A DNA stretch of 64,000 nucleotides from Mauremys mutica (GCF_020497125.1 NC_059082.1:27488965-27552964); one strand, 5' to 3'. Counted from the first letter of the stretch, positions 21,777 to 33,030 are shown. Program-made: numbers and translations. The notes: generated by a model not told the origin, from the sequence alone.

Positions 21777-23960
21777 CCATGAGATGGTCGAGTTCAAGAT
21801 CCTGATACAAGGAAGAAAGGAGAGCAGTAGAACAGAGACCCTGGACTTCAGAAAAGCAGACTTCGACTCCCTCAGGGAACTGATGGGCAAGGTCCCCTGG
21901 GAGAATAACATGACGGGGAAAGGAGTCGAGGAAAGCTGGCTGTATTTTAAAGAAACCTTATTGAGGTTGCAGGAACAAACCATCCCGATGTGTAGGAGGA
22001 AAAGTAAATATGGCAGGCGACCAGCTTGGCTCAACAGTGAAATCCTTGCTCGTCTTAAACACAAAAAAACAGCTTATAAGAAGTGGAAGATTGGACAAAT
22101 AACCAGGGAGGAGTATAAAAGTATTGCTCAGGCATGCAGGAGTGAAATTAGGAAGGCCAAATCACACTTGGAGTTGCAGCTAGCCGGAGATGTTAGGAGT
22201 AACAAGAAGGGTTTCTTCAGATATGTTAGTAACAAGAAGAAAGTCAAGGAAAGTGTGGGCCCCTTGCTGAATGAGGGAGGGAACCTAGTGACAGAGGATG
22301 TGGAGAAAGCTAGTGTATTTAATGCTTTTTTTGCCTCTGTCTTCACAGACAAGGTCAGCTCCCAGACAGCTGCACTCTGCAGCACGGTATGGGGAGGAAG
22401 TGACCAGCTCTCTGTGGAGAAAGAAGTAGTTCGGGACTATTTAGAAAAGCTGGACGAGCACAAGTCCCTGGGGCCGGATGCGCTGCATCCGAGGGTGCTA
22501 AAGGAGTTGGCCGATGAGATTGCAGAGCCACTGGCCATTATCTTTGAAAAATCATGGCGATCGGGGGAGGTCCCGAATGACTGGAAAAAAGCTAATGTAG
22601 TGCCCATCTTTAAAAAAGGGAAGAAGGAAGATCCAGGGAACTACAGGCCAGTCAGTCTCACCTCAGTCCCTGGAAAAATCATGGAACAGGTCCTCAAGGA
22701 ATCAATTCTGAACCACTTAAAGGAGGGGAAAGTGATCAGGAACAGTCAGCATGGATTCACCAAGGGCAAGTCATGCCTGACTAACCTAATTGCCTTCTAT
22801 GATGAGATAACCGGCTCTGTGGATGAGGGGAAAGCAGTGGATGTGCTATTTCTGGACTTTAGCAAAGCTTTTGATACAGTCTCCCACAGTATTCTTGCCA
22901 GCAAGTTAAATAAGTATGGGCTGGATGAATGGACAGTAAGGTGGATAGAAAACTGGCTAGATGGTCGGGCTCAATGGGTAGTGATCAATGGTTCCATGTC
23001 TAGTTGGTCGGTGCTGGGGCCGGTTTTATTCAATATCTTCATTAACGATCTAGAGGATGGTGTGGACTGCACCCTTAGCAAGTTTGCAGATGACACTAAA
23101 CTGGGAGGAGTGGTTGATACGCTGGAGGGTAGGGATAGGATACAGAGGGACCTAGACAAATTAGAGGATTGGGCCAAAAGAAATATGATGAGGTTCAACA
23201 AGGACAAGTGCAGAGTCCTGCACTTAGGACGGAAGAATCCCATGCACTGCTATAGACTAGGGACCGAATGGCTGGGCAGCAGTTCTGCAGAAAAGGACCT
23301 AGGGGTTACGGTGGACGAAAAGCTGAATATGAGTCAACAGTGTGCCCTTGTTGCCAAGAAGGCTAATGGCATTTTGGGTTGTATAAGTAGGGGCATTTCC
23401 AGCAGATCGAGGGATGTGATCATTCCCCTCTACTCAGCACTGGTAAGGCCTCATTTCGAATACTGTGTCCAGTTTTGGGCCCCACACTACAAGAAGGATG
23501 TGGATAAATTGGAGAGAGTCCAGCGGAGGGCAACAAAAATGATTAGGGGGCTGGAGCACATGACTTATGAGAAGAGGCTGAGGGAACTGGGATTGTTTAG
23601 TTTGCAGAAGAGAAGAATGAGGGGGGATTTGATAGCTGCTTTCAACTACCTGAAAGGGGGTTCCAAAGAGGATGGATCTAGACTGTTCTCAGTGGTAGAA
23701 GATGACAGAACAAGGAGTAATGGTCTCAAGTTTCAGAGGGGGAGGTTTAGGTTGGATATTAGGAAAAACTTTTTAACTAGTAGGGTGGTGAAGAACTGGA
23801 ATGGGTTACCTAGGGAGGTGGTGGAAACTCCTTCCTTAGAGGTTTTTAAGGTCAGGCTTGACAAAGCCCTGGCTGGGATGATTTAGTTGGGTTTGGTCCT
23901 GCTTTGAGCAGGGGGTTGGACTAGATGACCTCCTGAGGTCCCTTCCAATCCTGAGATTCT
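21777..23960 (+). mobile_element. CR1 LINE, 5'-truncated, nested in hAT transposase
   Basis: A 2184-bp insertion flanked by ATGA at 21773-21776 and 23961-23964. It splits the transposase pseudogene between MTVCEQN and the GTVTAKV block. It has a 700-codon open frame (next entry) and the CR1 3' UTR, ending GACCTCCTGAGGTCCCTTCC...GAGATTCT. CR1s usually end in short 8-bp-like repeats related to ATTCTATG, and one partial unit remains here. The intact frame indicates a late insertion. Confidence 0.92.
21784..23886 (+). CDS. CR1 ORF2 fragment: reverse transcriptase with a missing motif B
   Basis: A 700-codon frame lacking the N-terminal endonuclease (full CR1 ORF2 proteins are about 900-1000 residues). 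The RT fingers/palm are visible: [37 protein letters not shown] (motif A, Asp358) and [10 protein letters not shown] (motif C, Asp436 and Asp437). C-terminal [10 protein letters not shown] and [15 protein letters not shown] blocks follow. Oddity: at about residue 406, SMSSW runs straight into SVLGPVLF. The usual xxVTSGVPQG segment (motif B, present in the CR1 at 12446-12913) is gone, in frame, about 30 bp. That segment lines the active site, so the enzyme is almost surely inactive although the frame reads through. The ATG at 21784 is simply the first in the truncated frame and lies 7 bp inside the insertion. It is not a native start. Confidence 0.9.
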   Translation: MVEFKILIQGRKESSRTETLDFRKADFDSLRELMGKVPWENNMTGKGVEESWLYFKETLLRLQEQTIPMCRRKSKYGRRPAWLNSEILARLKHKKTAYKKWKIGQITREEYKSIAQACRSEIRKAKSHLELQLAGDVRSNKKGFFRYVSNKKKVKESVGPLLNEGGNLVTEDVEKASVFNAFFASVFTDKVSSQTAALCSTVWGGSDQLSVEKEVVRDYLEKLDEHKSLGPDALHPRVLKELADEIAEPLAIIFEKSWRSGEVPNDWKKANVVPIFKKGKKEDPGNYRPVSLTSVPGKIMEQVLKESILNHLKEGKVIRNSQHGFTKGKSCLTNLIAFYDEITGSVDEGKAVDVLFLDFSKAFDTVSHSILASKLNKYGLDEWTVRWIENWLDGRAQWVVINGSMSSWSVLGPVLFNIFINDLEDGVDCTLSKFADDTKLGGVVDTLEGRDRIQRDLDKLEDWAKRNMMRFNKDKCRVLHLGRKNPMHCYRLGTEWLGSSSAEKDLGVTVDEKLNMSQQCALVAKKANGILGCISRGISSRSRDVIIPLYSALVRPHFEYCVQFWAPHYKKDVDKLERVQRRATKMIRGLEHMTYEKRLRELGLFSLQKRRMRGDLIAAFNYLKGGSKEDGSRLFSVVEDDRTRSNGLKFQRGRFRLDIRKNFLTSRVVKNWNGLPREVVETPSLEVFKVRLDKALAGMI

Positions 23961-24503
23961 ATGATTTTGTTCACAAACTGTCATCAGATTAGGCCAGTTC
24001 TTGATGTAGTGCTCAAAACAGTCCACTACTGAGTTCCATCGCACGTCTTGTGGGAGACTTAGCTTGGTTCCTCCCACTTTTTTCAGAGCAGCTGCTTCAA
24101 AGTGGTTGTTACGTAAGTATTTTGCAATTTCAACAACATTAGCCTTTATTTCTGGAACACTGAAGTCTTTGGCTAGAGAAGGGGTGCATCAAATGAGCAC
24201 AGCAACCATATGTTAGCTTGGGACTCTCTTCTAAATAATTTCTTCTCATCTTGGATACATTTGCAGCATTGTCTGTGACCAAGCTGCTTACTAGACATTT
24301 GAAATTTTTTTTCACAGTTTGTTATAGCTTTTACTACTACTACTACTTGTAAGTATTCTGCTGTGTGTGCATTTCCTGATGTATCAATTGTTTCTATAAG
24401 GAAGACATTCCTTCTGCTGTTATCACACAAGCACATACAACAGGATCATTGTGGACATTGCTCCACCCATCAAGGCTCAGGTTAACAATTTCATCCTCTA
24501 GAC

Positions 24504-24797
24504 CAGTGTTTCCCAAACTTGGGACGCCACTTGTGTAGGGAAAGCCCCTGGCGGGCCAGCCCGGTTTGTTTACTTGCTGCGGTTCGCTGTTCCAGGCCAA
24601 TGGGAGCTTCTGGAAGCGGTGTGGGCCAAGGATGTACTGGCCGCCGCTTCCAGCAGCCCCTATTGGCCTGGAGTGGCAAACCACGGCCAGTGGGAGCCGC
24701 GATTGGCCGGACCTGCGGACACAGCAGGTAAACAAACCGGCCCGGCCTGCCAGGGGCTTTCCCTACACAAGCGGTGTCCCAAGTTTGGGAAACACTG
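24504..24797. mobile_element. hAT-type MITE nested in the hAT transposase gene
   Basis: Ends CAGTGTTTCCCAAACTTGGG and CCCAAGTTTGGGAAACACTG are perfect inverted repeats over 20 bp. The flanks CTCTAGAC at 24496-24503 and 24798-24805 are identical. Removing the element and one flank restores an uninterrupted AKGLE-DEIVN junction. The interior is a foldback sharing a GGCCAATGGGAGC core with the MITEs at 7500 and 31605. Confidence 0.95.
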
Positions 24798-26438
24798 CTC
24801 TAGACCTTTTGCACACTGCTCAATTTCTCTTTCATGCATTTTATCCAGCAATTTGCCTGCAACATCTGCTCTGTTGGGTGGATTGTGTCCTGGTCTTAAT
24901 GACTGAACCACATTAAGGAAGTGTGGGTTCTCAATCATACGGAAAGGAGAGTTTGTTGCATAAACAATTTTTTCATCAGTTACCTTTTTTTGTAATCTGC
25001 TGGTTCTGATCACAAACTTATCTATGGTTGTTTCTGGATGATGGAGATTTTTTTTTCTTTTTGCTACAGGTGATATACTGTGGCTATGTGACATACATGA
25101 TGTGACAGAAACACTATTATTGGCAGATAACTCTGAAACTATAGAAAATGATGGTGATCTTGAAAGTGGATAGTCTTCAGAATCCTGTATGTTGAGGATG
25201 GATTCTCCTAAACAAAATTAAGTCAATGCAGTTATTTAATTATTATTACCATACTGCTCATTTAGTATTACTCATTGCATTCACTGACAGTACTACTTTC
25301 AAGGTGAAATTGTAAAAGGAAGATCTGCCTATTTCAGCTCTTTATTTTTTATCACAACTGCATCTAAAATGATAGTACCATAGAGTAACAAGTATATTTT
25401 TTCCTCAAACATGAGAATTCAAGAATAGTCCAGACGGAAGACAGGCAGTCCTTAAGAAAGAAGTATGAAATAAAGTTTATGAACCTGAAGATCCTGCATG
25501 TTCAGATATCTTTCTTTCATCATCTTCAATGCAGCTTCCTCCTGCGAAGGAACACTTCTCATGATGTTTCATTCGGGCAACCAGGCCTTGCATTTCTTTG
25601 TTGCACTGTTTGCATTTTGCATGCATGCCTGTCTTACCCCCAGGTAGAGGAACTTCATTAAAATATTCCCAAACGGGGTCTCTTTTACAGGCTGCTGCCA
25701 TTATAGGTTTTCCCCTTCTAGCTAGAGAATGGTATGGTAGATCTCAAATCAATGAAGGCTACACTCAGAAAGACCAAGATTTCTGGAATATACTGTTCAA
25801 ACAGTTTCACTTTTGTTTTTACTGCCTGTTCCTCCCTTCTCAGAATTATCTCCAAACTTCTTCTCCTTCTCCAGATCTATCTCACCCCCAACAATCTTCT
25901 ATTTATTGAACTTTTTGAAACTTTGCACTTTTAGAGAGAGGTAAGGGATTGACTCTGTGTACACAAATTTTCAGAGGGACAATAGGGTTGAGGTCTGTTA
26001 TTTCTCACCTTTATTTATTTAAAAACATTTTTGCTGTTAACAAGCATGTTATCTCTGGAGACACAAATCCACAGTTTTAGAACTGCAAAACTAAGCATCT
26101 CTGATGGTATCTTCTAGACTGAGCACTGAGTCCCATTGGGTAGCTAGAAAGATTAACCTAAATAATCTATACAGAAGCCCCTGGAACCCCATAAGATTGG
26201 GTCCCTAATCCATGAACTATTGGAACTCATTTACAAAACTTTTCTTAAACATTACATGAATATATTGTCTCATATTATAGAATTAGAATTTATAATCCCT
26301 ATTCCATGATGAGATACCTTTGAACTATAACATATCTTAATTAAAACTACCTTTAGATAGGTTTTTTCCTCAAAAAGTATTTTATCAAAACAATCAGATT
26401 TTTTTTAAAAGCATTGATTTTTATCTTCCCTGCTTAGA

Positions 26439-27689
26439 GATAAACTCATACAGAAGTGTTTGCAGGATCAGGGCCTAACTGAGCCAAACTCTCACTGACA
26501 GTAGTGATAGTTTTGCTCCATGAGACATTCAGACTGTAGAAAACAGCCTCTTGCTATCTTAAGCATTTAAAGATCTTAATATTAGAAGATAAATGACTAC
26601 AAACCTCCTATCTCCTACGCCCATTCACTTGCCAGGCCTTTCTTGTAAGTTTATACAGTACAAGGTTACACTGGAAAGATGGGGTGGAGCTTACTTTGCA
26701 GCCTAGGAGACAGGATCTTCAGAAGCAGTGTTCTGTGGAATATTTTATCATATTTTCTTTTAAGCCTCCTTCATTTGAATTCAGCTGACTTTGCCCAAGG
26801 GCAAACTCTCCAGGAGCATCTGGCCTAAAAAAGATGCTCAAAGAAGAGGAAAAATTAAAAATCTAGTTGGCTCTTTTCCCCCAGCCTGATTGGGACTCTA
26901 TCTATCTCTCTTGGGTATTTATCTGGCCCCCATTGCTGTAGCATTTGAGTGCCTCACAATCTTTGTAGTGTACTTATCTTCACAATATCCCTGTGCCACA
27001 AGGATTATTAACAAGCTGGCTTATATTTGGGATTTCTGCTTCATGAGAAATTTAGACATTTTAGTTTGTTTTCATTTGCAATTGGAACAAACCATCTTTT
27101 TTTCCCCCAGAATTCTTTGCATGTCCCCAAAATTTATTTTGGAAACATCAGCACATGCTGTTTCTGAAATGCAATATGCTCCTGGAACCTGCAGCTGCTG
27201 CTGAAATTGAAATTCTTGTCAGTTTCCTCATTGCTCATATCCTCAGTCTACGCTCCCAGCTGTATCTACATGCCAAGCAGAAACCTGCAGCAGCATATCT
27301 CAGAGCTTGGGTATAAGATCTGGGCTTGTGCTATTGTGCTAGGAATAGCTATGTACACATTTGGGCTTGGGCTCTGAACCCTAGTGTGGGTGGGATTCAG
27401 ATCTTGGCAGTGTGATACACGAATCATAACCAAACTGCTACAAACAAGAAAAGGAGTAAGAACAAACCTACAACAATTCAGAAGATGCTAGAGATACTGA
27501 TGACGCAACGGAATGGTTCAACTCCAAACCAGTTTGCCAGTGATCAAAATGTGCTACTGCACCACTGCTGTCCAGTGACCTATTTGAACTCAGCTAAAGC
27601 TGCCAAATTATGTGTCAGTTCCACATTTAACCCCTCCAACCCTAATGGAATTGGAACTAATTTAACACCCTTCTCGGCTATTTTAAGTC
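26439..27689. other. no feature recognised
   Basis: A+T-rich. The frame at 26890-27204 has no recognised domain. A possible degenerate MITE lies at 27235-27420 (CAGTCTACGCTCCC ... CCCTAGTGTGGGTGGG), too diverged to bound. Confidence 0.35.
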
Positions 27690-28663
27690 CAAAGCAGATT
27701 GTGAAGACTTACAAAGGGATTTCACAAAACTGGGTGACTGGGCACCAAAATGGCAGATGAAATTCAGTGTTGATAAATGCAAAGTAATGCACATTAGAAA
27801 ACATAATCCCCACTAGACATGCAAAATGATGGGGTCCAAATTAGCTGTTACCACTCAAGAAAGATAGTTTGTGGGTATCTTGTGGATAGTTCTCTGAGCA
27901 GACGTTTTCAGCATGCAGTAGCACTCAAAAAAGCTAACACTGTTAGGAACCATTAAGAAAGGGATAGACAAAATAATGCCACTATCTACATCCATGGTAT
28001 TCCCCTGCCTTGAATACTGCATTTGAGTCTGGTCACCCCGTCTCATAAGAAGATATATTAGAACTGGGAAAGGTAAAGAGAAGGGCGACAAAAATGATTA
28101 AGGATATGGAACAGCTCCCATATGAGGAGAGGATTTAAAAGATTGAGACTTTTCATTTTGAAAAAGAGATGCCTAAGGGGGGATATATTAGAGGTCTTTA
28201 AAACCATGAATGGTGTGGCAAAAGTGAATAGGAAAGTGGTATGCTGAGGGGGTAAATAATAAGAACCAGGTGTCACCCAATGAAATTAATAGGCATCAGG
28301 TTTAAGACAACAAAAGGAAGTTCTACATCATTCAGTGCAGAGGCAATCTGTGGAATCTGTTGCCAGGGGATATTTTGAAGGCGAAAACTATAACTGGGTT
28401 AAAAAAATTAGATAAGTTCATGAAGGATAGGTCCATCAATGGCTATTAGCCAAGATGACCAGGGATGCAACCTTATGCTCTCGGGTTGTCATAAGCTTCT
28501 AACTGCCAGAAGCTGGGAGTGGACGATGGGATGGATCATTCTATAATTATTCTGTTTTGTTCATTCCTCCAAAGCAGCTGTCATTGGCCATTGTTGGAAG
28601 ACCGGATACTGGGCTAGATGGCTCACTGGTCTGACCCAGTATGGCCATTCTTATGTTTTAATA
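27690..28663 (+). mobile_element. CR1 LINE 3' portion, older copy
   Basis: Degenerate ORF2 C-terminal coding (TKLGDWAPKWQMKFSVDKCK, then KRRATKMIKDMEQLPYEER-like sequence after correcting frame breaks). The 3' UTR ends GGTCTGACCCAGTATGGCCATTCTTATG. Multiple stops and frameshifts show it is older than the CR1 at 21777. Confidence 0.85.
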
Positions 28664-28732
28664 GAAGCCATATATACAATGGACCTGCTTATCAGGAAAC
28701 ATGTGCTATCATTGCTTTATGACATGCTGTGG

Positions 28733-29023
28733 GTATGTCTACACTGCAATCGAAGGTGTGATTGCATCTGGGGTAGACTTACCTGTGCTAGCTTTAATCC
28801 AGCTAGTGTGGCTAAAATAGCAGTGAAGCCATGGTGGCATAGGCTTCAGCAGGGTCTAGGAATGTGAGTACATACCTGAGGGACTGGGTGGGCTCATACA
28901 ATCTGCACTGAAACTCATGTGCTGTGGCTTCATTTCTATTTTTTGCTGTGGTTGCTAGATTAAAGCTAATGCAGGCATGTCTGTTTTGAGCTGCAATCAT
29001 ACCTTTTGATTGCAGGATAGATA
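28733..29023. mobile_element. TIR MITE (TATGTCTACACTGCAAT family)
   Basis: Left GTATGTCTACACTGCAATCG is matched by inverted right GTATCTATCCTGCAATCAAA. An internal CTTTAATCCAGCTAG / CTAGATTAAAG pair also folds back. No clear target duplication was found. Confidence 0.7.
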
Positions 29024-29146
29024 CAGCCTGCCTCTTTGATCTGAGGTCTCCAGATTCCAGGGCTCTCTAAGTCAAGTACATTTCACGAGTACTAAATCAC
29101 TTTAAACACTAAAAATTAAGATAAATACACACAAATGATAAAGCTT

Positions 29147-29317
29147 TAGGGTAAAATTTTCAAAAGCACCCGAATGACTTAAGAGCCTAAGTCCCATTTT
29201 AAAAACTAATTTAAACATGAAGGGGGAGATTTCAAAGGCACTAAAGTGTTCAAATTACTTTTGAAAATGGGACTTAGGCTCTTAAGTCATTTGTGTGCTT
29301 TTGAAAATTTTACCCTA
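29147..29317. mobile_element. near-perfect palindromic MITE
   Basis: TAGGGTAAAATTTTCAAAAG starts the left arm and CTTTTGAAAATTTTACCCTA closes the right arm. The arms also share AGAGCCTAAGTCCCATTTT and its complement. The stem is about 60 bp with a short loop. A partial further copy (TTTGAAAAATCTTCCCTTT, CACCTAAAACCC) continues to about 29440. Confidence 0.8.
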
Positions 29318-29505
29318 ACTCCCATTGAAATTCAGTGAGAGTTTGGTGCCTCCTACTTGTGCCTTTGAAAAATCTTCCCTTTAGGCACCTAAAACCCATT
29401 GACATTAAATGAGACTTAGGTTCCTAAATGCCTAAGTCACTTTTGGCTCCTATGTTGTTTTGTTCTAGTCTCAACCTTAAACTTTAAGTCAACAGCTATG
29501 TTTTT

Positions 29506-29732
29506 CACACCCCTGAGCAATGCATCTATGTCAACCTAACCCTCAGTGTAGGTGGAACTTGTTTGATGGAAGCAGCATTCTTCCATCGACCTAGATACCA
29601 TCGCTTGGGGAAGTATTGTTCCTGCAGTGACAGACCCAACCTACGGCGATGGAAGGGTTTTTTCTATGATGTAGGATTATGATGGCATAGCTAATCAGGT
29701 ATAGTCCCTGTACCATAGACAAGCCCTTAGTC
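29506..29732. mobile_element. truncated TGTAGAC-type MITE
   Basis: TTTTTCACACCCCTGAGCAATGCATCTATGTCAACCTAA and a terminal GTACCATAGACAAGCCCTTA are recognised ends of a common turtle-type MITE with a CATCGAC / GTCGATG-like foldback interior. It is diverged. Confidence 0.5.
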
Positions 29733-31070
29733 ACTTCTGAAATATTTATCTTTAATAAATATATTTAATCTACTGTTCAACAAGTAAAAAATAAAATAAA
29801 ATCCTGTCAGTGTCAGTACCAAAGGGAATGAATAAGGAAATTAATTGACTTACACATTCAAAGCCATCTGAGCTACTCACACACTATGATTATAGTCTGG
29901 TATTAGAGATGTTACTGTTGCCATTGATCTGCCATATTATCTTCTTAATTAGATGGGAATTCAGAATAGGAGTTCTAACCATCATAAAAAGATAGCTTAG
30001 CATTAAAACCATTAAAGAAGTCAATGGCATTTTTTATTTAGGCATTCCCAGAGGATTCATTAGGAACAACAGCTTCAATTATTAATTAAGATATTATTTA
30101 TGTGAATCGGTAAATGTAGGAACATTATTTTAATAAGGTGACTGATTCTGTGTATTTTCCAGTTGCATATAAGGAGGAGGTAGTGATAAACAAATCTCTG
30201 TAAATTCAGTTTCATTCAGATAAGCCTGTGTAGTCAAACTTTTATAGTTGAAAAATCAACCTCAGAAATCTTACGAGAACAGGCTTTCTAGTGAGATCTC
30301 CTATACCTCTTGCTTTTAGCTAGTATGGGAATACCATGATATTTCTCATGTTCTTTCAGTATTTCTAATGAAACTCTATTGATATTGAATTACATAATGG
30401 ATAAAATCTGGCTTGTTGTTTCTCTGCTGTCAAGATATGCAGAGCACATACAAGTTCAAACAAACCGTGTGAACTAATCTCACAGAAGGTTGCAGGTTAC
30501 ATTGATCTGAGTTTGAGGCAAATGTTTAGATCAGTTTTTATTTCATTTTAACCAGATCATCTGCCCTTGATCTCATGTCTAGTAATTAAAATGGCAAGAG
30601 CTCTGAAATTCCTCCTGCTGAAACAAACAACCCATAAGCCTCTTCAAGCCTGAAAATCTATGGTAAGTTAAATTTAAAACTGAGTAAAAATATGACCTCC
30701 AGGATCCCTGCCTCTTTCCCTAATTCTCCCTTCTGTTCTCTGTTTCACCTAACTTCTCTCCCACAGAAAAAGGGAAGTTCTAGCATTAATCTGTCCATAG
30801 TAACTATACGAAGTTACCTTAGTTTTTTGAATAAACTGTTTGCCCTCAAGGAGTGTTTCTTCAATGGGATTCAGTCATGAGTAACAAAATCTTTCAGTAG
30901 GAATTAAAAAAACAAGAGCATTTGTGCTAGGGTAGCCACCATTTTTAAAAGCAAAGCCCCATGTATAGTTGAGCAACCTTTCCTTTGGGTATGCCTATGT
31001 AATTTCATTGCCCCTTACCAGGTGGCCCATAAACGTACTTGCTCACATCCTTATGCTGGGATTATCATTA
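29733..31070. other. no feature recognised
   Basis: A+T-rich DNA with no supported gene or repeat. Confidence 0.4.
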
Positions 31071-31205
31071 TTGTTATATTTATTATTTATTTGTATTATT
31101 GTAGCTTCTAGGAGCCCCACTCATGGATCAGGCCCCATTGTGATAGATGCGGTATAAACACAGAACAAATTGCCAGTCCCTTCCTCAAGGAGCTTACACT
31201 CTAAG
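31071..31205 (+). repeat. ancient interspersed repeat (AGGAGCCCCA.TCATGGA.CAGG family)
   Basis: TATTTGTATTATTGTAGCTTCTAGGAGCCCCACTCATGGATCAGGCCCCATTGTG and the GTCCCTTCCTCAAGGAGCTTACA tail match, by eye, blocks at 49610-49740, 52305-52440 and, inverted, 58518-58590. It is a dispersed amniote-type repeat whose class I cannot fix. Confidence 0.6.
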
Positions 31206-31604
31206 TATAAGACAAGAGACAAGAGGGAAGGGGGAGCCAGTTAAGAGATTCAAAGGGAGGGGTGACATAGTCAGAATGGTGGGCTATGAAAATGATCTTT
31301 GCAGCAGCGGCACTTTGAATGCATATGAGTAGGGCCAGATCGCATACATCAAGACCAGAGACAAGGATGTTGCAGTATTTGAGATGCAAGTTGATGAGCG
31401 CCTGGATGAGTTTTAGCTGTATGGATGGATAAGAAAGGCTTCAATGGCTTCCTACTTCTTACACAGGTATGGAAAAGAACAAGGTCATTTACACAGATGG
31501 GTTCTCCAACTCTGATGTCAATGGGCCACAGACCATTTAATACTCCTGTAACCCTTCTGCCAGGTGGAGCCAGCAGCAACCAGAGACGTGTTCAATATCT
31601 AGGG

Positions 31605-31939
31605 CAGGGATCAGCAACCTTTGGCATGCGGCTCGCCAAGGTAAGCACCCTGGCGGGCTGGGCCGGGTTGTTTACCTGCCGCGTCCGCAGGTTTGGCCAA
31701 TCATGGTTTCCACTGTCTGCGGTTCACCGCTCCAGGCCAATGGGGGTGGCAGGAAGCGGCGGCCAGCACGTCCCTCGGCCCATGCTGCTTCCCACCACCC
31801 CCATTGGCCTGGAGTGGCGAACCGCGGCCAGTGGGAGCCGCGATCGGCCAAACCTGTGCACACGGCAGGTAAACAAACTGGCCCGGCCAGCCAGGGTGCT
31901 TACCCTGGCGAACTGCGTGCCAAAGGTTGCTGATCCTTG
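31605..31939. mobile_element. hAT-type MITE with 8-bp target duplication
   Basis: Begins CAGGGATCAGCAACCTTTGG and ends CCAAAGGTTGCTGATCCTTG (one mismatch at the tip). The flanks ATCTAGGG at 31597-31604 and 31940-31947 are identical. The foldback interior has GGCCAATGGGGGTGGCAGGAAGCGGCGG facing its complement. Frames inside it are artefacts. Confidence 0.95.
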
Positions 31940-32379
31940 ATCTAGGGGTTCCTTTCCATTGATACAACACAACTGTCCCGAGCCCCCACCCAGTAACCTG
32001 GGAAATTTACACACCACCCCAGGTGCCTCTGAGAGGCAATATTTCCCCACTTGTAAGCACAGAATCTGAGTGTAGAAAAGAAACTTTTAATTAAAAGAGG
32101 GAAGTAATTCGGCGTTAATTTGGGAAAACACGGCAAACAGGGTTCATAAACATAATCCATGAGTAAAAGATCCACCCCCAAGTTGGTTGAGCAATGTTGT
32201 TTTCCCTTCAGGTTCTTAAGACCAGCAACCCAAAAGTCCTTCATGTGCCTGACCCTTCTCTGCACCCCACTCACAGTTGTTGTTCTTGGTCAGTGCAGAC
32301 CCAGAGTTCAGAGGTGCACCTGCAGAGTTCACCTCCCACCCTGGGTTGGATAAAGAAGTACCTTACTCGCTCATCGCCA

Positions 32380-33030
32380 CTCATGCCAGCTGCCTGCTCA
32401 CTGCTTTCGCCGGCCACCTGCTCAACATTCTCATTGTGCCTCTCCACCAGCCACCCTGCTAGCCGCTCATCACGCCTCTCCGCCGCTGCCCTGCTGTCTG
32501 CCTGCTCACTGTGCTTCTCCACCAGCCGCCCGCTCATCACGCCTCTCAGCCACCGCCCTGCTCTCTGCCTGCTCGCTGTGCCTCTTCGCCAGCCGCCCTG
32601 CTGCCCGCTCGCTGTGCCTCTTCGCCTGCTGCCCGCTCGCTGTGCCTCTTCGCCAGCCACCCTGCTGCCCGCCTATCACGCCTCTCCGCCGCCACCCTGC
32701 TGTCTACCCGCTCACCATGCCTCTCCACCAGCTGCCCGCTCACCGTGCCTCTCCACCAGCCACCTGTTCATCACGCCTCTCCGCTGCCGCCCTGCTGGCT
32801 GCCCGCTCACCATGCCTCTCCACCAGCTGCCCGCTCACCGTGTCTCTGCACCAGCCACCTGCTCACCGTGACTCTCTGCTGCCGCCCTGCTGCCTGCCCG
32901 CTCACCGTGCCTCTCCACCAGCCGCCCTGCTGGCTGCCCACTCACCGTGCCTCTCTGCTGCCGCCCTGCTGGCTGCCTGCTCACCGTGCTTCTCCACTAG
33001 CTGCCCTGTTGGCCACTCATTGCGCCTCTC
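32380..33030. repeat. C-rich minisatellite, variable units of about 27-40 bp
   Basis: Modules CCGCTCACCGTGCCTCTCC, ACCAGCCGCCCTGCTG and GCCTGCTCAC recur in variable order about 17-20 times. The strong strand asymmetry (C/T-rich top strand) keeps several frames open, so predicted proteins of up to 225 residues (32194-32871, 32511-33101, 32642-33142) are translated repeat, not genes. Confidence 0.9.

Larger units (their letters stand above)
21132..25701 (-). pseudogene. hAT-family transposase pseudogene (BED zinc finger, hAT C-terminal domain)
   Basis: Read on the minus strand. Exon 1 (25701 to 25485) starts MAAACKRDPVWEYF and holds a BED-type finger, with a CKQC pair followed by MKHHEKC. A 277-bp intron with GT..AG ends (25484 to 25208) joins in phase to SSG/ES. 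Exon 2 continues through HPHFL-like and NPPNRADVAGKLLDKM blocks. A MITE then interrupts it at GLE. Next come DEIVNLSLDGWSNVHNDP and the KLSLPQDVRWNSVVDCFEHY block, a CR1 insertion after MTVCEQN, then [18 protein letters not shown]. The hAT dimerisation region ends at LRNHLGPEKAGKLVFLF. Damage: frameshifts near 24415 and 21580, and an in-frame TAG after KKVTPVNW (about 21340). It normally cuts and pastes the element in the nucleus. This copy is dead. Not a host gene. Confidence 0.9.
19954..26430 (-). mobile_element. large decayed autonomous hAT transposon with three nested insertions
   Basis: Seen: near-identical 8-bp flanks TGCTTAGT (19946-19953) and TGCTTAGA (26431-26438) bound the element, and G+C-poor ends rich in GATTTAAATC / GATTTTTAT face each other. 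On the minus strand it carries a hAT transposase pseudogene (21132-25701). Nested inside are a G+C-rich hAT MITE (20002-20544), a CR1 LINE (21777-23960) and a second hAT MITE (24504-24797). Subtracting these leaves about 3.4 kb, a typical size for an autonomous hAT. Known: hAT elements duplicate 8 bp and encode a BED-finger transposase. Inferred: the outer boundaries rest on the 7-of-8 matching flank and are less certain than the transposase itself. Confidence 0.65.
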
